A DNA stretch of 64,000 nucleotides from Marthasterias glacialis (lineage: Eukaryota > Echinodermata > Asteroidea > Forcipulatida > Asteriidae): contig OU452225.1 of NCBI GenBank assembly GCA_911728455.2, forward strand, positions 6,372,106-6,436,105, read 5' to 3'. Numbering within the stretch: position 1 is the first letter of the stretch; the number at the start of each line of letters is the position of its first letter. A program made the translations under genes and the position numbers. Shown one piece after another: positions 1-12,448 of this stretch. The notes beneath the pieces were generated by a model. The model was not told the DNA's origin. It saw only the letters and a program-made list of their open reading frames with translations, and ran no database searches.

Positions 1-829
1 ATTTTTTGTTCTTAACTGCACGATGACAAAGGAATGTCCACACTGTGTACGTCTCAAAGGACTGGGTGCGGGTGAGTTTGTATACACATTCAAACCGGGG
101 ACATATAACAAAAGGGAACAATAGAGTCACCGGTTCCCCAAGTGTTCCCCAGTTGCCAAGCGTGTACAAAACATATGGGAGGTGTTGCAAAAAAGTTAGA
201 GTGCAAACAAAAGAGGATCAATAGGGTGTCCCCGATTGCAGGTGAACACACACTTGTGTGGGTGTGTTTTGGCGAAACATCAGGCAACGTAACTTAAAAA
301 CAAAAACTGTCAAATGCTGGATCTGAAGGTAAACCTTTATGCAGAACACATTTTCTGTAGTGCATGCTGTAGAGTTTTTTTGTACCTCACAATATCATTG
401 GGCTGACACTCATACGTGGCTGCTGAAGGCAAACCATTTGTCAGGTTTATCCAAGACCTGATTGGGATCTGACATTTGAGCCCCTCAAGGTCAATTTGTC
501 TCCTCCAGACTTTCCGTAACGATCCCTTTTTGTCCCTGTCTGCGAAGGACTTCCCGTGTGCTTTCTTCATTACTTCCACTTTCAACTCGTGAATAAAGTT
601 ATGGCTGAAAAGAGTGCTGAAAACAGTTTTGGGTTTTTTTGTGTGGACGACCTGAACTTTATTGTTTCCAGTTCCGTTAACCCCTTGTGCAAGGCTGTGA
701 CATTTAAGTTAAAGGGTCCTCAGTGTTTTATATGGAGAAAAAAAAGCAAGTTTCTGAAGTTTCAAATTTATGTTTCCCAATTCATCAAAACACCAAGCTT
801 TAAAGCTATTTAAAGAACTGACTTCCTTT

Positions 830-1160
830 AAAACCCTAACTGTCCCAAGTCCATCTAAATCAATCGGCTGAATATGCTTGATTCCGATTGATTCAGTACT
901 CTATCAGATTGAAACATTGGTTGATTTTGATTGAGTTGGTCTTTAAGCAATTTAAAACCACTGGTTGGTTTCTGTAGAGTTAGTCGAATTGGAAGCCTAC
1001 TGCACCAAACCAGTCCAAATACTCCAAATGTTAGTGATTGATTCTGGTTGATTCAGTACTTCAGCAAAAAAAGCATTGGTTGATTATGATTGATTCAGTA
1101 GTGTTGCATACTTACTGTCTCTCAGTTGATTGATTTTGGCAGATTTGGTACATGGTTTCT
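830..1160 (+). repeat. degenerate TTGATT-rich repeat
   Basis: Repeated TGATTCAGTACT and TTGGTTGATTNTGATTGA blocks at irregular spacing. Confidence 0.5.
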
Positions 1161-1214
1161 AGCAAAAACTGCTAGGGAGTAAGGGTTTTAATAAACTCTT
1201 TCTTTTGATATTAT

Positions 1215-1432
1215 TTGTGTTTTCGCCCATACACCGATGTGTGTTAAGCACTGTATACTCAGTACTTTCCCCGAGTCCTGTGAATTTTGAACTGCATCTC
1301 AGTAGTCTAGTTGGTCAGACATCTGCTCTAGAATGGCGAGCATCGTGGGTTCAACATCGGTAACGGACTCGGTGTATGGGCAAAAACACAGACAATGCTC
1401 TTTATCCCCGATGCAAAAATTAACATCTATTA
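1215..1432. mobile_element. CATACACCGATGTGTG repeat (tRNA-like, composite)
   Basis: CCCATACACCGATGTGTGTT, AGCACTGTATACTCAGTACT, then AGACATCTGCTCTAGAATGG and GTGGGTTCAACATC (B-box-like), ending TATCCCCGATGCAAAAATTA. Confidence 0.6.
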
Positions 1433-1717
1433 TAATGTTTCATTTTATTTGAAAGAAAAAGTTCAGGATTGAAAATAAATTAACAAAACTGAAGAACAAA
1501 AAATTAGTTTCCAAAAAAAAAAGATTACAGATTATGAAAGTTCATACCAGTGGCAGTACCAATCCTCAAGGCAAAGTTCCCACAAATCTTTTGATTGAAA
1601 ACTAGAGGATGGGAGTTAATTTATTCTTAAACAACCAAAGCAATGATGTACATGTACCTGTACTTTCCCTTTCGGAAGTCCTTTAAGTTTTTAAAGAATT
1701 CTTTTCAAAATAACCCA

Positions 1718-2118
1718 AACACGGCCGAGCAGATAAGAACAGCGGACTCAAGCTCTGGTGGTTTTGAGTCCTGATCTTGACACTTTTGTGTCCTTAAGCA
1801 AGACACTTAACCATTATTGCTTCGTCCTTCACAGGGGACGTACAGCTGTAGGTCCCGTGTGTTGTGTAATGCACGTAAAAGAGCCCAGTGCACTTATCTC
1901 AAAGAGAAGGGGTTCTCCACCCCGGTGTTCCTGGTTTGATCGGCTGCAGACTGCGCCACAGCACCTTGTAAACCGTTACATGGTGCTATGTAAAGGAACA
2001 GGTCTCATACTTCAAAAACGTTACTTCGAATACCTTGCAGGAAAAAATACTGAGCACTTTGAGACGCCCATCGAGTGTTAAAAGTGCTATATAAAAACTG
2101 CATATTATTATTATTAAT
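1718..2118 (+). mobile_element. full-length tRNA-Leu-type SINE
   Basis: CACGGCCGAGCAGATAAGAA, GGACTCAAGCTCTGGTGG, then the shared body (GACACTTAACCATTATTGC, CACCTTGTAAACCGTTACAT) and an ATT-repeat tail. Closely similar to the copy at 12598-13005. Confidence 0.83.
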
Positions 2119-2479
2119 AAATGAGTATTGCTTTCAATGTGAGCTCGAAATGGAACTTCTAGAAGTAGAATTATTATTATTTTATTATTATTAGTACGGC
2201 CATTTCTCAAAGTATGCACATTCATTGTACATTTACAACTAGTCCTCATTGTACAGGAAAAAATAAATAGAAAGGAACAAAATGAAAAATGGGAATACAT
2301 AAAAAAACAACGACGGCCCATGTCCAGTTGGTCAGGATTTACAAAAGGGTACACAAACGCTGTAGCTCAAAAGTCTGTCAATCCAAATTTCAAAATGGGA
2401 ACATTAAAAGTTATGGAAAATGTACGTTTTAAAAATCAATGAACCATTAAGAAAATACTTAAACCAAATATACTAATAC

Positions 2480-2770
2480 AACTAAACTAACTTTCTAATA
2501 AAAAATGTATATGTACATATAAACGAATAAATAAACACATAATTATATCAATAAATAAGTAAATAAATAGAAGTAAACAAAATAAATAAAAAATAAATGA
2601 AGTAAAATGATATATAAATAAATAAATAAATAAAACATTTTTTAAATTACTGCACAATCATTAAGGTAAGGAGAGAGAAAGATATGTGTAAATAAATAAA
2701 TCAATAAACAGATAAATAAAAAACAAATCAATCAGTTAATAAATAAATGTATAAATATATATAAATACAT
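2480..2770. repeat. ATAA-rich microsatellite
   Basis: Imperfect (AAAT)n and ATAAATAAAT runs; no coding signal. Confidence 0.85.
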
Positions 2771-5700
2771 TTAAACAAAACTAAATACTAGACAAAATAT
2801 ACCTGAATTCTCAATTAAATAAGCAACTATGTTAAATGGGAAGTAAACAGGAATGATAAGCTGTATTGAGGATACTGACCAACGCTGAAGATAATCCAAA
2901 GATGACAAATCAATACCAAATATTTCAAGATACGCTTGACATGTTCAAGTCACGAAAGTAATCAGACATGCTATTGGAAAATCACTTAAATGAGTCCAAT
3001 AAAACAGAGTTCCTGATGTGTGAGGGCAAACTGCTCCAGATATGAGGAAATAAGTGACAGGGTGAATTCTTCAGCGAAAGCGTTCTTGCAAAGTGAGGAT
3101 GAAAGGTTTAAAAGAGTATCCAGATGAGGAGTTAATTAATTTCACTTTGAAAAAAAAAAAAATCAATGTTGGATTGATTTGACGTACAAGTTTGCTTTAG
3201 CTGCCATGACTTGAGTTGTGCAGTAGTGTTAAAAATAGTCAGGCTCGGTAACCTTTGGAGCGTGATAAATGCAGGCCATCAGTACCTTTCTCAGTGAGTG
3301 CAGTCCGAAACAGCGTGTACAGTGAGTCATCTCCTCCTCAGGAATCATGGTAGACTTGCTTCAGCAGGCAATCTCTAGCTCATTATTAGCCTCCCGCTCA
3401 AGACGCTGTTGGTGGTATTGACACTAGTCCACTTCCCCTGTGTGTGAACTGATCGTGTGGGGGGGACTGGGAACTGCATTGAGGGTCTGGTACCAAGACT
3501 AGCTCATTATGAACCTTTGTTCGAGACTCGGGTATCCCAACAGAGGAGTTCAGGAATCTGACCCGATATAATTGGCATGGGATTACCACACCAAGTAGAT
3601 CTTAAAGGGATAATACACTATTGGTTTATGGTAGAGTAAATTCATTTCCGTTGACGAATTTCCTTTTTGGGTCGGGAATGTGGCATATGTTCACATCTGG
3701 GTTATTTGGGTTGCAGCAATTTGTTTAAAAAGCAAGTGATTTGTGATGCTATTTCCTTGACTTTGGCAGACAGTCAAACGGTAATATTTCCCTGGCGGAT
3801 TGGTATTCAAGCTTACAGATTAAAATTAATACATTTTTTCACCGATGATTACTAATCTATATAGTTTGTCTTTTAAAAATTATCTAAGTGATATATCGAG
3901 TAAGTCCGTACTGGTGACACAACATCTCTACAGTATGCTGTCAATGTCAGTCAAGTGGCAATAGGCCAGTTTTGTTTTTTTTTACAGGAAGAGGGTGCAA
4001 TACTGATTCCATTTTGAAAGTACAAACAATTCAAAACATTAAAAATACAAATTTTCCAAGCACATATCTCACACTGATTGCATTGTAAAAACTGTCAATA
4101 AGAAAAACATATTAAGTTGTGTAGTAACTGCTTTATTAGAAGTCTAATTGCATCTGGTTTACCACACTATTTCTATGATTTGACCCCCAATCTACCCCAA
4201 AGGGCGCCCTCTTGCAGTCAAAGATAAGGCCCATTAGTATCACAAAAACTACACACTCTTTACGAAAGGGACGTTTTTTTTTTATTGTACCGAACAAGTA
4301 GTATCACAAGTGCCTTATGCCTTCAAATAAAAATGGGCAGGACAGGTTTAATTTTTTGGCATAGTACTTCCAGTCATGCTATTTAAAAAAACAATTTTCA
4401 GTATCCTTGAGAGAACTGTGAAAACCATATCACATTATGGTTTCTCAGGTTTTTTTGAGACAGCTGTCGCAGCATGGATCAGCTCGTGTGTGCTGTCATG
4501 TGTGTATGTCACCATGAGACCTAATTTACAGTCACCTTTTTCCTTTTTGCACTAATTAGAATTTTTTTTTTTTCACCAAGATGAACATTTTCAAGTATGG
4601 AAAATATTCAGGAAGGATTTTTGTTGCGCCAACTTCCCTTTATAAAAGAGTGTATAGTTTTTTGATAATATTGAATTTCAGGAAAACATCCTTGTGTATA
4701 AAATAATCACTTGGCTTGCAGCCAAACATTTTCACAGGACAAAACATATTTATAAAAAAAAAAATTTTTTTTTAAATATTGTAATTATTTTTTTCTTCAA
4801 ATGTTTTATACTGGCTGACATTTTGGAGAGGAGGAGATCCCTTCCAACAAAACGAAACAATAATTATAAAAAAAAACTTGACAAAGTATAGGATTAGTAA
4901 CAATTTTAAAGAAAAGAAAATTGGTTAGTTTTCATCTGGAGAGCTCACTGGAATAATTTCCCTACCCTGTTATAAATTCTGCATTGAACATTGTTTTCGG
5001 CATGCAGGCTTAATATACTTCATGGATGCAAATCCCGCTCCATTCAAGTTTTCTTTATTCATCCCAAAATTAAGATAAATTTAAGACGCAAAATACCTGA
5101 TAAAAAGGGCCATTTAAACCATAACAGTTTTGTACGGTTTTATAATTCCGCACAAGACAAAAGAAACAAGATTTGGACTTGTAATGGGAAGACTTCTCAC
5201 AGGCTAATTTGCAACTGTAGTTCAACTTAAGGTTAAAACCGGTCGGTGTCTTTTTTCCCTCTAACTACCAGAAACCAGTATATCATTTCATGTGTGTAGA
5301 ATCCATGCTACATGCTTCATCAAGAATGATTATGATAATGGGGGTTAGTAGAAGCCCTCAGGCGACAATCGGTACGGATAAAGTATGACACAGCGATTGC
5401 ACAAAAACCCCTTCATCAAGTGAAGTGTTTTGGCCCTTCCCTAACCTCACTCTGCTATCGTTCGCACTACCGGTACTTTGACATTGGCTCTGGTTTTAAT
5501 GGTAGGGTACCATCATTCTGGGCATGTGGGTTTTTTTGTATGGGTATTTTTTTCTATGGAAGAGTTCATTGGAAGAGTTCATTTTTTCTGCGGGTAATTT
5601 TCAAACAACATGCAATGCAACTAACCTGTGCACGTTGTCATCAAATTAGGCAGTCGCTAATTTCAATTTGGCAAATCAAAATAAGACATTTTATATTGGA

Positions 5701-7447
5701 AACAATCGTTCTCAAAAATGGTAGTATTTCAGATAAACATATTTCTACAAGATACTTTTTTCCAGTCATTTCTACCAATCCTGTTTCTTGCCTTCAAATA
5801 CAGAGTACAGCATTGAAAATTATAAAACGAAAACAAATATCATAGTTTTAATCTGGAATTTCACTGATTATCAAATTAGTACCAGTACCCATTTTTTTAG
5901 AAGTACTTTTGCCATTCAAGTACTGTCAAAGTTGGGGAAATAGCATTTATTCACTGTTCCTTATTAAAATTGCCGCAAAGCCTAATATGAACGTTCTTTT
6001 GCTGTTTTTACTCAATTTGATCACTGAATGTGATGTAATTTTCACAGGTTCATTGCGTGGGATGGTTATTGTAAACTAGAGTATTGGAAATTCCTACTCA
6101 ATCAAAAAGTACAATGGTGAACTGTCCCTTCAAGTTCTATCTTCAGCATGCAAATTCAAAAAGTCGGAAATAGCCAAAGTCAGAGTCGGTAACCAGAGCC
6201 CCAAGCCGAAGCCAGACTGCAGCAGCTGAAGTGGAAGTCATATTCAAAAGCCACATCAGTCTCTTTCAATCAAGATCTACCCTGTCATCATGTGAAAGTA
6301 ATGGACTCATTCCGCTGTGTCATTTACAGGAAAAATAGTTCAAGTACCATCAAAGATCTTTGCCGGCCCATTTTCAAATTAGACATTTCAGGAAAAAGGT
6401 CTTACCTGTGTTTTGTTTTTCAGTTCTTTTTTTTTCCTTTCTTTTCTTGTTTTTACCTTCATCCTGGGTTGTTCTCTAATGGGAAGGAAAGATTGGAAAT
6501 CTCAGCTCCGTTTTCAAATTTTAGGTCTGATACTTCACGGAGGCAACTGAGGCAATTGCCTCTGTTGCCCTTGGTCATTGCCTTGGTGCCCTTGCAATGC
6601 TCCAACGGAAATTTGCAATTTCTTCATCAAGGTGCCGTTCGTTGAGAAGAAAATGCCTCGGTGCCCGTACCCGTTCATGAACGAAGCAATCAGGCCTGAT
6701 CCAAATGAACTGATTACTTAACCATGGTCTATAAATTTATATCATTATCATTTATTTACAGCTTCCAAACCGCCACCTCCCCCCCCCTCCCCTCCCGCCC
6801 CCCTCTGGCCCATTTTAGCTTGTCCAACGTAATAAGTACTCTGAACTTATTTATCGTTCAAATGATTATCACTCTCCACTGATCAGAAAAGCAGCCCCAG
6901 CTGAATAAAAAAATGTCTCATTTTTTCTCTGAATAGGTAGAGAGGATCGTAAAAAAAAAATCACCTGCAAGTACTCTCGCCTGTTAATAAGTAAGTCCCC
7001 AGTGACAGGGCACCGGCCCCCCCTCATTATCCTTCAGGGGACACGGCAGCCATAGAAACGGTCACAGATTTTCTTGGAATGAAAGTGAATACGCCTGCTG
7101 GAGGGTACATATGATGCTACTAAATCATTCCCAGCAGTGAACCCTGAGAGAGTCTTGGGGTCGTTACTGATATATACGGGCCGGTTTCTTTTTTTTTTTT
7201 TTTTTTTTTCACCCGGGTGCTGAGATCATATTGGGCGTTGCTGTAACTTGACCATCCGCAGAGATGAAATACGAAGTTCCTCAAGTGTTTACTTGAGATG
7301 AGTGATTGGACCCCTTGGGCGGTGGATTAAAATGATTTGATGGAAGACAAATATGGATTTGATGTCATAACACACGACCAAATGTGCAATTAATGAAACC
7401 TTACTTGACATACAATAATTTGGATAAATACTTCGTGTACTAGAATA

Positions 7448-7530
7448 GGTAGTGCATGTAAAAGAGCTCAAGAACACTTACGGGGATAGAGTAGGGGTTT
7501 ACCCTGGTGTTTCTAGTTCATTGCAAGCAC
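7448..7530 (+). mobile_element. SINE body fragment
   Basis: GTGCATGTAAAAGAGCTCAA followed by GGGTTTACCCTGGTGTTTCT matches the middle of the Leu-type SINE. Confidence 0.5.
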
Positions 7531-8689
7531 CCTTGTCTTTCAGGCTTCCATGCTACAGTGATTAAAGTTCGCTTATGAGGCATCCTTGGTTTTATTACCA
7601 GAAATTAATAATAATTGATAATAATAAAAATAATAATAAATATAATAATACGCGTTATAATAACAATAATTCAGCCTGTAGGCTGCTTCATTTTAAGATG
7701 ATCAACTGTAGTAGAAATAATAACTAGAAACGTGTTTGTAGCAAAACAAACACAGGGGTTTCGGGTAAAAAAAAAACACTTAAAAAATAGTTGAGAAATG
7801 TAGGATATCATGTTGACTTGTTATAGGTCATCCCTGTCCCAATATTGTGTATAAAACTGTAACAATTATTGTCCCGATGTGAAATTAAATCTCAAGGTCC
7901 TGTCAACTAGAATTTTTAAGATTTAGTATTACCTTACCCTACCTTACCAATGTGTGAGAACTAGTGCTTTCCGAATCTGGCTCCCACAAATTATCCACAT
8001 GCTTGGGTTGGAACCCGCAACCTCACATCCTAGAGCAGGGCCCAATTTTCCTGGATCTGCTTACCACAGAATTCTGCGCTTACTGGGACACTGTCAAGTG
8101 CATGATATTACGGGATGTAAGCCCCAATTCTGTGGTTAGCAGCGTCATAAAATTGGGTACCTACAGGCTCTTAAAACCAATTTTCTTCCTTTGTGAAACT
8201 GAAGAATCGTGCCACTTCTTTACTCTCTGGATATTTTTGCAAAAAGTTTTTTTTTTTCCTCCCATGATGCTTTTTTTTATTTAGAGAGTGGTAGAGACCA
8301 ACTATTGATTCACCTTCAGAACATTTCTCCAATGCTTGTATATGCTTAAAGAAGGACTTGAAAACTGTTTGCACAATTCTGTGAGGACAACCTCAACAAC
8401 GAGTAAATTTCCTGTATCAAAAGTTAAAAACATTCGGTGGATACATTTTATAGGACAAAGCAAAAGCAACCCCCACATCCCACTTCACCAGTAGGCGCCG
8501 GATGACGTGAATAAACTCAGATGTTTTTCCCTACCTGGAAAGCCGTGTGAAGACGGCATTATGAAATTTTCGCACCATCGAGGTCGCCCCGGTCATTCCA
8601 CTGCGGAGCGTGCACAGACCACACACATGCCGTCTGGTGTTTCGTTTCACCCACACAAGGACAAAAAAAGGTCTTGAATATATTGACCT

Positions 8690-9046
8690 TTTCTGGCTAT
8701 TGAGAGGTGGTTTTTGTGTAATCCCCGATTACAGACCTTTGTCCTTTTGTTCCAAGAAGAGGATTATGAGGCATCGAGAGGCTTCCACCATTGTTCATTC
8801 GTTGTATTTCGGCTCAGTGGAGGTAAGTCAGAGTGAGCCGGCAATTGAGCCCTGGTTCTGTGTTTAGTACCACTCTTATGTCGTAGGTAATGGTGCGTGA
8901 ATTTGACAGTTTCTCCCAAAAATAAAAAAAAAACGATCCAATAAATAAATCTTTGTTGTGTTGGCATTGTCAAGTCAGGGTTTCTTTGTGCCAGCAGTAC
9001 CCTCAAAGAAAAAAAGAAAGATTCTGGTAATTCCGCCAAAAGCACG
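8690..9046 (+). repeat. dispersed repeat, + copy of an inverted pair
   Basis: TTTTTGTGTAATCCCCGATT, GAGGCATCGAGAGGCTTCCA, GTATTTCGGCTCAGTGGAGG, then TCAAGTCAGGGTTTC. It is repeated in reverse at 13056-13440 at clearly high identity. Confidence 0.8.
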
Positions 9047-9104
9047 GGACAAAAGAAAATAATCCTGGTGGCAACTGGTTAAGGAAAGGGTAAAAGAAAG
9101 TGTC

Positions 9105-9138
9105 CATAAATAATAATAATAATAATAATAATAATGGT
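9105..9138 (+). repeat. (AAT)n microsatellite
   Basis: About 11 AAT units followed by GGTAATAAAA. Confidence 0.85.
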
Positions 9139-10104
9139 AATAAAAAAGGGGATCTACAAAATGCCTTATTCAGCGTGAACTGCGTCAAAGCACTTTACAA
9201 AGTGATACAAATCAGTTGAACACCCAAAGTGAATGACAAATTTGTCTTTGTCCTAATTAAAAAATAATGGAAAAGACACACTTTTCCCAAACAAAATACA
9301 CCCCATAAGGAAAAGGTTGGTTTTTTTTTTTCCTTTGGGGATTTATCAAAAAAATGACGAGATTGCATTCACACCTTCATTCAAATATTTGTGCTTGTCT
9401 GGACTAATTATGTAAGCGATGAGTTTATTCAGACCTATAAAAGCCCCTGGCTGTCACTCTCCTGGCGCACCTGAAGGTTACGGCTTTGACATTTTCTAGG
9501 AATCCATTAATCCAAGGCTGCCCTGAGGGGACTCAAAGTCCTCAGCTTTTTATATAAACACCACCCCCCTTCCTCCCAAGGTTCTTCATTTGCTGTTACT
9601 CTTATTATGCAACAGCATGTAGAATTCTGTATACATGTCACTGATAAAATTGTAAGGCACTTGAAGAAACTGCTTGGGCTGACATTGTGTAGCTGTCATG
9701 TTTTGATAAGACAATTTACTCCGAGAGACACAGAGAGCAGAGTCACAGAGAGAGCGTTTCAGATCTGGTGTCTTGACAGAAATAGATCAGTGCTTGCTTG
9801 TGCTATGTGGAGAGATGTGTATTGATTTTGGGACTCGACCAGCAAGGGTGTCAAATCTCTTGCATCTGCTCATTTCTTTTTCTTGTTTATTTTTTTACAA
9901 TTTTTTTGTACACAATTCGCCCCATCACAAGGCCCAAAGGCCACTCCAGGTGTGGGCCACTTTTTGAAGGGATAGAAAATCTGCCCCAATGCGCAGAAAC
10001 AAGACATGGCAAGATATAAACGCAAGTCTCTTCACAGCACAGCTAAGAACAGGGAGGGGGTAAATGAATCCGTTCCGAGACAAGCATAACTGCCTCTTCC
10101 CCTA

Positions 10105-10170
10105 TTTGAAGCAATTGTAGTTAAGTGTCTTGCTCAAGGACACAAGTGTCATGACCGGGATTCGAACTTC
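10105..10170 (-). mobile_element. SINE head fragment, reverse
   Basis: On the minus strand it reads GTTCGAATCCCGGTCATGAC, then ACTTGTGTCCTTGAGCAAGA, the B-box and body start of the Leu-type SINE. Confidence 0.6.
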
Positions 10171-10243
10171 ATTCTTTATAAGTTGCAAAACATTTCTATG
10201 TGGTTGAGTACCAGTATGTTTCTGAACATCCTGCAATTAAGCC

Positions 10244-10460
10244 TTTAAAGACACTGTATACAGGATTGGTAAGGATAAAAAACATTATTGTTTAGTTTCA
10301 GTCTGAAAGCTTACTGTTTATGAAGTTAGTACTAGAACCAATTTTTCGGTGAAATATTTCCCCTCTGAAAATGCTGTCGTATTGGAGAAAACTGTATCTG
10401 AAAACCTGAAACAATGCAACAGCTGATTGTGGTTGTAACAACCGAAATTAAGGATAATGT
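10244..10460. mobile_element. AAAGACACTGTATACAGGATTGG repeat (MITE half)
   Basis: TTTAGTTTCAGTCTGAAAGC, TACTAGAACCAATTTTT and GAGAAAACTGTATCTGAAAA are shared with 47393-47580. A matching right half (TTTTCCTGACTCCGAAG, then TGCTGCACTGTCA) follows the SINE fragment at 10640-10800. Confidence 0.6.
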
Positions 10461-10480
10461 GTTTACATGCTCTGTTTAAC

Positions 10481-10640
10481 AGCACCTTGTAAACCGTTAC
10501 ATGGTGCTATGTGAAGGAACATGTCTCATACTTCAAAAACGTAACTCATCATACCTTGAAGGAAAAATATTGAGCTCTCTGAGATGCCCAGAGGGTGTGA
10601 TAAAAACTGCGTACTATTATTATTGTTATTTCTATTATTT
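10481..10640 (+). mobile_element. SINE 3' fragment
   Basis: CACCTTGTAAACCGTTACAT through CTTCAAAAACGTAACTCATC to a TATTATTATTGTT tail. The 5' half is missing; a GGATTGGTAAGG-type MITE abuts it upstream. Confidence 0.7.
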
Positions 10641-11603
10641 TGCTGAAAAGTGTGCACGGTATTTCACTATTTTTCCTGACTCCGAAGACGGATTGAGCCC
10701 AAATTTTCACAGGTCCGTCTTTTTCATGTAGCCTATATATCGCATCAGACAAAATCAGAATGCTGCACTGTCACTCAGCATTAGCAATCCTGTATAGTAT
10801 CTGTAAACTGTGCACCACCAACTGAAAGTGATGAGCCTCAGGATGCCAGTGTCTCAGTAGGGGTACAAGTTGTTGTAAACAGAAATTCAGAGGTTAAACT
10901 GAAGGCCATGTTTTAGTGTGGGTTGTCTACACGTTCTTGTTGTAAACAAGAGAGACCCCCCTCCCCCCCCCCAAGGAGTGCCAAGGGTTATGGTGCCAGC
11001 TAGGGAGTCTCATTTTCTTGTTGCTTCATTCTGAAATGAATGGATAGAGGCACTGTGTCAACATGGTCAGGATGTCTTCGGAGAAAAGCTTTTTCGATTG
11101 AGGATGTAGAAGTCTAGATCCGGAGGCATTTTTGGATATAAATAGTCTGTTGAAAAAAAAAAATTGACTTTGCATTTACTGATCTTCCTGCCAGTGGGCG
11201 AAACAATATAAGACTTTTTTTTATCCTCCGTCTGTCACTTGTCTCTAAGGCCTTGAACTTTTTTCTCTCGAGGAAAAGGCTTGGAAATTTTCTCCTGATA
11301 AGGGGCCCTCCTCACGAAGGGCACCGAAACAAAAGCAACGGAAACCATGGCAATTTTACTGGGCTGCAGGGCTCATTAAGCCATATGCGAGTTAGATTTG
11401 GATAAAGTCTGGTGCATGGACTTGCTTAGCCTTAAGTTACTGCGTAAATTTGAATTCCTTAGGCAAGAGCCATTTGCTGTGTCACATGATAGTTACATGT
11501 ACGTTTGAAACGGCAAACACCCCCATACACCATTCTGAATGTGTACGTCACAATGGCACCAGGGTTTGTTCATCTTGAGGTTGCCCTACTATCTAAAAAA
11601 GCT

Positions 11604-11643
11604 TTTTATTATTATTATTTATTATTATTATTATTATTATTGT
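11604..11643 (+). repeat. (TTA)n microsatellite
   Basis: About 13 TTA units with one interruption. Confidence 0.85.
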
Positions 11644-12151
11644 TTAAAATTGACTAAAAATAGTCAATTTCACGGTGTCCAGAGGCTCCCACCCCCCTCT
11701 AGCTATACCACTGTGTAAAAGAAGAGTGAAAGGAAAAGTTAATTAATTTGTTTAACATTAAGTATTCTGAGGAAATCTTTTTTTTCAGTTAAACACTGTT
11801 TTTCAAAGGTGCCCAGCAATAAAAGTACATGTGTACATTCATTAAAATAAAACAATAGAAAAATAATAAACACGTTAAAGCTGTTTGGTATCGCCCATTT
11901 TAAAATGATTCCTCTCCTAGCTGGCTTTGGGTCTCAAGACAAGCTCAGTGTTTTAAGAACACTGTTGTGAACTGAGAAGGACGTGGTAATTTACCCTGTA
12001 CGATGGCTGTTTTTTCCCCAAAAGAATTCAGAAAGCTTAGAGAAAACAGCACTTTTTTTTTACATTTATAGGACATTGATATGCATTTTATTTTTTTATT
12101 TATTTATTTATAATTTTTTTTATTTTATTTTTTCCCTCTGAAATTGTCCAG

Positions 12152-12448
12152 GGACCATTTCACCAGATGGCAGGACAACTATACTCAACGGCAGTGTTCT
12201 TACCATGAGCTGTACACTGAATCATACTGAGACCAAGAATGCATCCGATATCATTTGGACGGCCTGCGACATGTTCCTGTTTTCGAGGCCCATAGAGGAG
12301 CAGTACACGCTGGAGATGATCGACAGTCGAACGTCCTCCATTCACATCAAGAATCTGATGATGCGATATCGGTCCTACCACTTTCAGTGTGTGCTGAAAG
12401 ATTCGACCAGGTGCGATGAGGACCATCTGGCTGAAGTGTATGTTGCAG
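12152..12448 (+). CDS. IL6ST-like: receptor exon: N-terminal Ig-like domain (D1)
   Basis: AG acceptor at 12150-12151 and GTAAGT donor at 12449. One exon in phase 1-1 encodes residues 1-99. Cys21, Trp36 and Cys80 form the usual Ig core (C...W...FQC). An extra pair, Cys39 and Cys88, could make a second disulfide. The start resembles gp130 D1 (GxISP) and the middle carries EEQYT and RTSSI. N-glycosylation sequons occur at N13-G-S, N24-H-T and N30-A-S. Confidence 0.85.

Larger units (their letters stand above)
1..12151. other. region upstream of receptor D1: repeats, no gene recognised
   Basis: Apart from the SINE, MITE and microsatellite entries, no exon could be supported on either strand. The receptor signal-peptide exon should end in phase 1 here or further upstream, but no ATG plus hydrophobic stretch plus donor stood out. 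ORFs of 60-140 codons in this stretch have random-looking composition. Confidence 0.5.

Noticed and set aside
337-585. 82-codon minus-strand ORF starting MKVEVMKKAHGKSF
   Set aside because: Somewhat protein-like but isolated, unrecognised and without clear splice context; not enough to call a gene.
5420-5845. 141-codon + strand ORF
   Set aside because: Composition looks random, no family motif, and no splice or start support.
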